Positions 59,934 through 64,000 of a DNA stretch of 64,000 bases are shown one piece after another (position 1 is the stretch's first letter; each line of letters opens with the position of its first letter). The notes under the pieces are model-generated. The model worked only from the letters and a program-made list of their open reading frames with translations, was not told the origin of the DNA and did not search any database. Both the position numbers and the translations under genes were made by a program. The stretch is from Pelagirhabdus alkalitolerans (GTDB lineage Bacteria; Bacillota; Bacilli; Bacillales; Amphibacillaceae), in NCBI RefSeq assembly GCF_900096905.1, contig NZ_FMYI01000009.1:20296-84295 (forward strand), in the 5' to 3' direction.

Positions 59934-60889
59934 GGTAAAACACCGAAGGAAGGTTGATAATGTTTGCCTTGGTAGCTTTCTCTTTCTAACAATTCAGCAT
60001 CAATTGCATTTAACACTTCCCATTTGCTCATGCTCCACATAGGGCCAATTAAAAGATCGGGTGGTCCGTCTCCAGTAATACGGTGAATAATCATGTTTTG
60101 AGGTAAAACTTCTAATTGGTCGACAACCAATTTGATATATTCTTCTTTTGTCATGAATGATAATTGTCCTTTTTCATATTGCTTAACCATCGGTGTTCCT
60201 TTTAATAAATGCATCATATGAATTTTAATACCTTGAACATCCATCTCACTAACTGCTTTTGCAGTTTCGAGCATCATCTCGTGATCCTCACCGGGTAAAC
60301 CATTGATAATGTGTGTGCATACATTGATGTTATGCTTGCGTAGTTTGCGAACCCCTTCAAGGTAACAGTCCATATCATGTGCACGATTGATTAAATCAGA
60401 GGTTTTTTGGTGCATCGTTTGAAGCCCTAGCTCAACCCACAAGTATGTTCGTTCATTTAATTCAGCCAGGTATTCGACGACATCATCCGGCAGGCAATCA
60501 GGACGTGTTCCGATCGATAAACCGACGACATTGTCTTGTTTCAATATTTTCTCGTATTTTTCACGCAGTTCAGAAACGGGTGCATGAGTATTCGTGAACG
60601 CCTGGAAATAGCCCATGTATTTAGCGTTTGGCCATTTGTGGTGCATACGATCTTTAACCTCATTAAATTGAGTTTCTAAGTCATCAACGCGGTCACCTGC
60701 AAAGTCACCACTGCCAGCAGCAGAACAGAATGTACAGCCACCATAAGCAACGGTCCCATCACGGTTAGGGCAATCAAACCCACCGTCTAATGCTACTTTA
60801 AAAATTTTGTGTCCAAAATGATTTTTTAAATGATAATTCCACGAATGATAACGCTTTTGATCAAACGCATATGGAAATGGATTTGTCAC
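59927..60889 (-). CDS. ytqA: Radical SAM protein YtqA (TIGR01212 type)
   Basis: Radical-SAM family member, 320 residues, with Fe-S ligand cysteines in GGFDCPNRDG and GGCTFCSAAG (residues 36-58). Other motifs: LSIGTRPDCLPDD near residue 147 and HIINGLPGEDHEMM. The substrate is unknown; the fixed link to ytqB suggests tRNA modification. GTG start at 60889 follows GGGAG. Confidence 0.85.
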   Translation of the reverse strand: MTNPFPYAFDQKRYHSWNYHLKNHFGHKIFKVALDGGFDCPNRDGTVAYGGCTFCSAAGSGDFAGDRVDDLETQFNEVKDRMHHKWPNAKYMGYFQAFTNTHAPVSELREKYEKILKQDNVVGLSIGTRPDCLPDDVVEYLAELNERTYLWVELGLQTMHQKTSDLINRAHDMDCYLEGVRKLRKHNINVCTHIINGLPGEDHEMMLETAKAVSEMDVQGIKIHMMHLLKGTPMVKQYEKGQLSFMTKEEYIKLVVDQLEVLPQNMIIHRITGDGPPDLLIGPMWSMSKWEVLNAIDAELLERESYQGKHYQPSFGVLPC

Positions 60890-60993
60890 AATAAATAACT
60901 CCCTTAATTAAATAAAATTGAAATACTTCGCTCATTTTATCACAGAGTATAAATGAACGCACCACTTGTTCGCTTAATTAATTTTGCTTTAGC

Positions 60994-61022
60994 TTGACAA
61001 AGTGCTGTAGTTTCCTTAAAAT
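60994..61022 (+). promoter_or_regulatory. leuS promoter
   Basis: TTGACA (60994-60999), 17 bases, TAAAAT (61017-61022), just ahead of the T-box leader. Confidence 0.8.
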
Positions 61023-61029
61023 ACGGTTA

Positions 61030-61275
61030 CAATAAGAGCGAAAAACATTGAGAAGGAATAGTAATAGAAATGCAAGTTAAGAGAGGTAACGGTTGGTGGA
61101 AGTTACTCTTGTGATCTATGAACTCGCCTTTATAAGTTGCGATTGTGAACGTGAAGTAGTAATCGCCGTATTCTGCGTTAAAGAAACCAAGTGGATGTCT
61201 ATATAGGCATTAATGTTGGGTGGTACCGCGGGTTAATTCTCGTCCCATTTTTGGGGCGGGGATTTTTTATATTTA
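61030..61275 (+). promoter_or_regulatory. T-box riboswitch, leucine-specific
   Basis: The conserved T-box sequence TGGGTGGTACCGCG is at 61217-61230, followed by a terminator hairpin (about 61239-61268, CTCGTCCC/GGGGCGGG then T run). A stem I specifier region is at 61110-61135, with CTC (61123-61125) as the probable leucine specifier codon in ATGAACTCGCC. Uncharged tRNA(Leu) would favour the antiterminator and leuS transcription. Confidence 0.93.
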
Positions 61276-61330
61276 GAACATACGTTCCGGTTTTGGGGAT
61301 GTGCATATAAAATAAGAAGGAGTGATGACC

Positions 61331-63751
61331 ATGTCATTTGATCATCAAGAGATTGAAAAGAAATGGCGCGATTACTGGTTAACAAACAAAACATTTAAAA
61401 CAGATTCAGATTCAAAAAAAGAAAAGTTTTATGCTTTAGATATGTTTCCGTATCCATCAGGGGCGGGGTTACATGTTGGCCACCCGGAAGGATATACAGC
61501 AACTGATATCTTGTCACGAATGAAGCGTATGCAAGGCTATGAAGTACTTCACCCAATGGGTTGGGATGCATTTGGATTACCTGCTGAACAGTATGCATTG
61601 GATACTGGAAATGACCCTGCAGAGTTTACTAAACATAACATTGAGACGTTTAAACGCCAAATTCAAGAATTAGGATTTTCTTATGATTGGGATCGTGAAA
61701 TTAATACGACAGATCCAAATTACTATAAATGGACACAATGGATCTTTTTAAAACTGTATGAAAAAGGTCTAGCTTATGTAGATGAAGTTGCGGTGAACTG
61801 GTGTCCAGCTCTAGGAACTGTACTAGCAAATGAAGAAGTCGTTGACGGATTAAGTGAACGAGGTAATCATCCCGTTGAGCGTAAGCCAATGAAACAATGG
61901 ATGTTAAAGATTACAGCCTATGCTGATCGATTACTTGAAGATTTAGAAGAACTGGATTGGCCAGAAAGCATTAAGGATATGCAGCGAAATTGGATCGGTC
62001 GATCTGAAGGTGCTGAAGTAACGTTTGGAATTGATAGTCATGACGATACTTTTGACGTATTCACAACACGTCCAGACACATTGTTTGGTGCTACGTACGC
62101 TGTTTTTGCACCAGAACACCCTTTAATTGAAAAGATTGTGACACCAGAACAACAATCAGATGTAACAACTTATATAGAAAAAGTGAAAACGAAAAGTGAT
62201 TTAGAAAGAACTGATTTAGCCAAAGATAAAACGGGTGTTTTCACAGGTGCTTATGCTATTAATCCGATTAATAACAAGCAAATCCCTATTTGGGTAGCTG
62301 ACTATGTTTTAATGAGTTACGGGTCTGGCGCAATTATGGCTGTTCCAGCACATGATGAACGAGATTTTGAATTTGCAAAACAATTTGATCTTCCAATTGT
62401 TCCGGTAATTGAGAATACGGATATTGAAAAAGAAGCGAACGTAGAAGATGGAGCGCATATAAACTCTGATTTTCTAGATGGACTTTATAAAGAAGAAGCA
62501 ATCGAGAAAGCAATTGCTTGGTTAGAAGAGAATAATTGTGGGGAGCGAAAAGTGACGTATCGCTTGCGTGATTGGCTATTCAGTCGCCAACGCTATTGGG
62601 GAGAACCAATTCCAATTATTCATTGGGAAGATGGAACAACATCTGGTGTAGAAGAATCGACATTGCCGTTAGAACTACCTAAGACAACTGAAATCAAACC
62701 ATCCGGCACGGGAGAATCCCCTTTAGCGAACATTGAAGATTGGGTTAATGTGACAGATGAGAAAACAGGGATGAAAGGTCGTCGCGAAACAAATACAATG
62801 CCTCAATGGGCAGGGAGTTGTTGGTATTTCCTTCGATTTGTCGATCCTGAAAACACAGAAAAATTAGCTGATTATGATCGCCTAAAAGAGTGGTTACCGG
62901 TAGATGTTTATATCGGAGGGGCAGAACACGCTGTATTACACCTACTCTATGCAAGATTTTGGCATAAATTCTTATATGATATTGGTGTCGTTCCAACAAA
63001 AGAACCATTTATGAAATTATACAATCAAGGTATGATTCTCGGTGAAAATAATGAGAAAATGAGTAAATCAAAAGGGAATGTTGTAAACCCTGATGATATT
63101 GTAGAAACACACGGAGCAGACACTTTAAGGCTGTATGAAATGTTTATGGGGCCATTAGATGCTTCTATTGCATGGTCTGAAAGTGGATTAGATGGAGCGC
63201 GAAGGTTCCTTGATCGAGTGTGGCGTTTAATTGTTAACGAAAAAACTGGTCTATTGAACGAAAAAATTACTGAACAAAAATCAGATAGTAAATTAGAGAA
63301 AGTTTACCACGAGACGGTTAAACGTGTTACTGAGAACTTTGAAGATTTGAAATTTAACACGGGTATTTCTCAAATGATGGTGTTTGTAAATGAAGCCTAC
63401 AAGACAGAACAAATACCTAAAGACTATATAGAAGGCTTTGTTAAAATGCTGTCATCAGTTGCACCGCACGTTTCAGAGGAACTGTGGTCAAAATTAGGTC
63501 ATAACGATACGGTTTCTTACCAATCGTGGCCAGACTATGATGAATCTAAATTAGTGGAAGATGAAGTAGAGATCGTTATTCAAGTGTTAGGTAAAAACAG
63601 AGCGAAAATGAACGTATCCAAAGATGCAACAAAAGAAGAAATAGAAGAAAAAGCATTAGAGAATGAAACAATTAAAGAAAAGATTGAAGGTAAAACAGTG
63701 AGGAAAGTGATTGTTGTACCTGGTAAATTAGTCAATATAGTTGCGAATTAA
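61331..63751 (+). CDS. leuS: Leucyl-tRNA synthetase
   Basis: Class I aminoacyl-tRNA synthetase charging tRNA(Leu). 806 residues; HIGH-type motif HVGHPEGYT near residue 49, editing domain (about 220-410) with YGSGAIMAVPAHDERDFEFA, KMSKSKGNVV near residue 576 and C-terminal anticodon-binding domain. ATG 61331 chosen because AAGGAG ends eight bases upstream; earlier GTG/ATG codons overlap it. Controlled by the T-box leader. Confidence 0.97.
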   Translation: MSFDHQEIEKKWRDYWLTNKTFKTDSDSKKEKFYALDMFPYPSGAGLHVGHPEGYTATDILSRMKRMQGYEVLHPMGWDAFGLPAEQYALDTGNDPAEFTKHNIETFKRQIQELGFSYDWDREINTTDPNYYKWTQWIFLKLYEKGLAYVDEVAVNWCPALGTVLANEEVVDGLSERGNHPVERKPMKQWMLKITAYADRLLEDLEELDWPESIKDMQRNWIGRSEGAEVTFGIDSHDDTFDVFTTRPDTLFGATYAVFAPEHPLIEKIVTPEQQSDVTTYIEKVKTKSDLERTDLAKDKTGVFTGAYAINPINNKQIPIWVADYVLMSYGSGAIMAVPAHDERDFEFAKQFDLPIVPVIENTDIEKEANVEDGAHINSDFLDGLYKEEAIEKAIAWLEENNCGERKVTYRLRDWLFSRQRYWGEPIPIIHWEDGTTSGVEESTLPLELPKTTEIKPSGTGESPLANIEDWVNVTDEKTGMKGRRETNTMPQWAGSCWYFLRFVDPENTEKLADYDRLKEWLPVDVYIGGAEHAVLHLLYARFWHKFLYDIGVVPTKEPFMKLYNQGMILGENNEKMSKSKGNVVNPDDIVETHGADTLRLYEMFMGPLDASIAWSESGLDGARRFLDRVWRLIVNEKTGLLNEKITEQKSDSKLEKVYHETVKRVTENFEDLKFNTGISQMMVFVNEAYKTEQIPKDYIEGFVKMLSSVAPHVSEELWSKLGHNDTVSYQSWPDYDESKLVEDEVEIVIQVLGKNRAKMNVSKDATKEEIEEKALENETIKEKIEGKTVRKVIVVPGKLVNIVAN

Positions 63752-63760
63752 AAGTCTATC

Positions 63761-63812
63761 AAGAAACCAGCTTGTTTTTCATTTAGCAAACATGCTGGTT
63801 TCTTAATTTTTG
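63761..63812 (+). terminator. Terminator after leuS
   Basis: AAGAAACCAGC/GCTGGTTTCTT stem with a 22-base loop that partly pairs, then ATTTTTG. Confidence 0.85.
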
Positions 63813-63847
63813 TTTTTATAAATGTTATAAAAACAAGTAGATATTTG

Positions 63848-64000
63848 TTGACATATGATGAGTGAGCATGGTATGATTATTTTACTGTCAATTAAGGACA
63901 GTGGTTATTGATCTTTGAAAACTGAACGAAACAACCAGTACGTTAAGAAATGAAGTAAGACAAAAGCTAGTGCTTTTGAACCGAGTTTAGATAAACTTAA
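63848..64000 (+). promoter_or_regulatory. Probable rRNA operon promoter and leader (16S gene beyond window)
   Basis: TTGACA (63848-63853), 18 bases, TATGAT (63872-63877), then a leader with CTTTGAAAACTGAACGAAAC, a sequence usually found just upstream of 16S or inside the 16S-23S spacer in Bacillaceae. No 16S start sequence is reached before base 64000, so the rRNA gene itself lies outside. Confidence 0.7.

Noticed and set aside
1..64000. CRISPR arrays, tRNA genes, prophage modules, complete rRNA genes
   Set aside because: No regularly spaced direct repeats, no cloverleaf-like sequences with CCA ends, no phage structural genes; only the leader of an rRNA operon is reached at the end.

Overview
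The window is a piece of a low-GC Gram-positive chromosome. Gene content, gene order and protein sequence point to Bacillaceae. Blocks match the Bacillus subtilis yclNOPQ, yusI-gcvH, suf (yur), yunABD, yutD/yutG/hom-thrC-thrB, yutM/yumB/yumC, yugI/pgi, ytkD/metK and ytqA/ytqB/leuS neighbourhoods. Several sodium-coupled or NhaC-type carriers and the halophile-like intergenic repeat suggest a halotolerant or halophilic genus (Gracilibacillus/Halolactibacillus/Virgibacillus type), but the genus cannot be fixed from this sequence alone. YunB, a sporulation-associated protein, hints at a spore-forming ancestry. Two methyl-accepting proteins and CheX/CheW/CheY imply chemotaxis. The last bases look like the promoter and leader of an rRNA operon whose 16S gene lies beyond the window.

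Layout. 1-3.7 kb: catechol-type siderophore ABC importer (first gene cut by the window edge). 3.8-6.7 kb: cheX-cheW-cheY-MCP cluster without cheA. 6.7-8.9 kb: acyl-CoA dehydrogenase, universal stress protein, Zur. 9.0-9.6 kb: CsoR-CopZ with a clear CsoR operator. 9.8-12.1 kb: an RnfC-RnfD pair with no other Rnf subunits. 12.2-15.3 kb: YusI, GcvH, a Cache-domain chemoreceptor and a TlpA-like redoxin. 16.1-21.3 kb: complete sufCDSUB iron-sulfur operon. 21.4-24.8 kb: YunD nucleotidase, HD-GYP protein, YunB. 24.8-28.6 kb: lysine riboswitch with an NhaC-family carrier (lysW type), then a sodium-dependent carrier with its MetS-type small subunit. 28.6-34 kb: YunA peptidase, YutD, YutG, hom-thrC-thrB. 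34.0-34.8 kb: IS200-type insertion sequence beside the CsoR-type promoter of copA. 37.5-42.2 kb: lgt paralogue, NusG-domain-II protein, M23 protein with an altered zinc motif, and a two-component system whose kinase seems to lack a standard start codon. 42.3-50 kb: Nfu, DapF, IscA-like YutM, ferredoxin-NADP reductase, NDH-2, PAP2-like protein, BioY (with BirA operator), DeoD, HPr, PatB. 50.6-57.9 kb: YugI, a 289-bp MITE-like repeat, nitroreductase, DUF378 protein, Pgi, M42 peptidase, SOS-controlled UvrX-YolD, YtkD. 58-64 kb: MetK, YtqB, YtqA, T-box and LeuS, and the rrn leader.

How the parts connect. Iron-sulfur assembly (suf, nfu, iscA-like) can feed the Fe-S proteins here (RnfC, radical-SAM YtqA). 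Several NAD(P)H oxidising flavoproteins (RnfC/D, YumC, NDH-2, nitroreductase) suggest flexible redox disposal. Copper control is split between csoR-copZ and a distant copA, each with its own operator. Biosynthesis and uptake are controlled by recognisable elements: L-box (lysine), T-box (leucine), BirA box (biotin), LexA box (SOS) and two CsoR boxes. The most notable open questions are the orphan RnfC-RnfD pair, the lgt/NusG-II/M23/two-component locus, the apparent AUA/AUU initiation, and the structured inverted-repeat element at 50962-51250.
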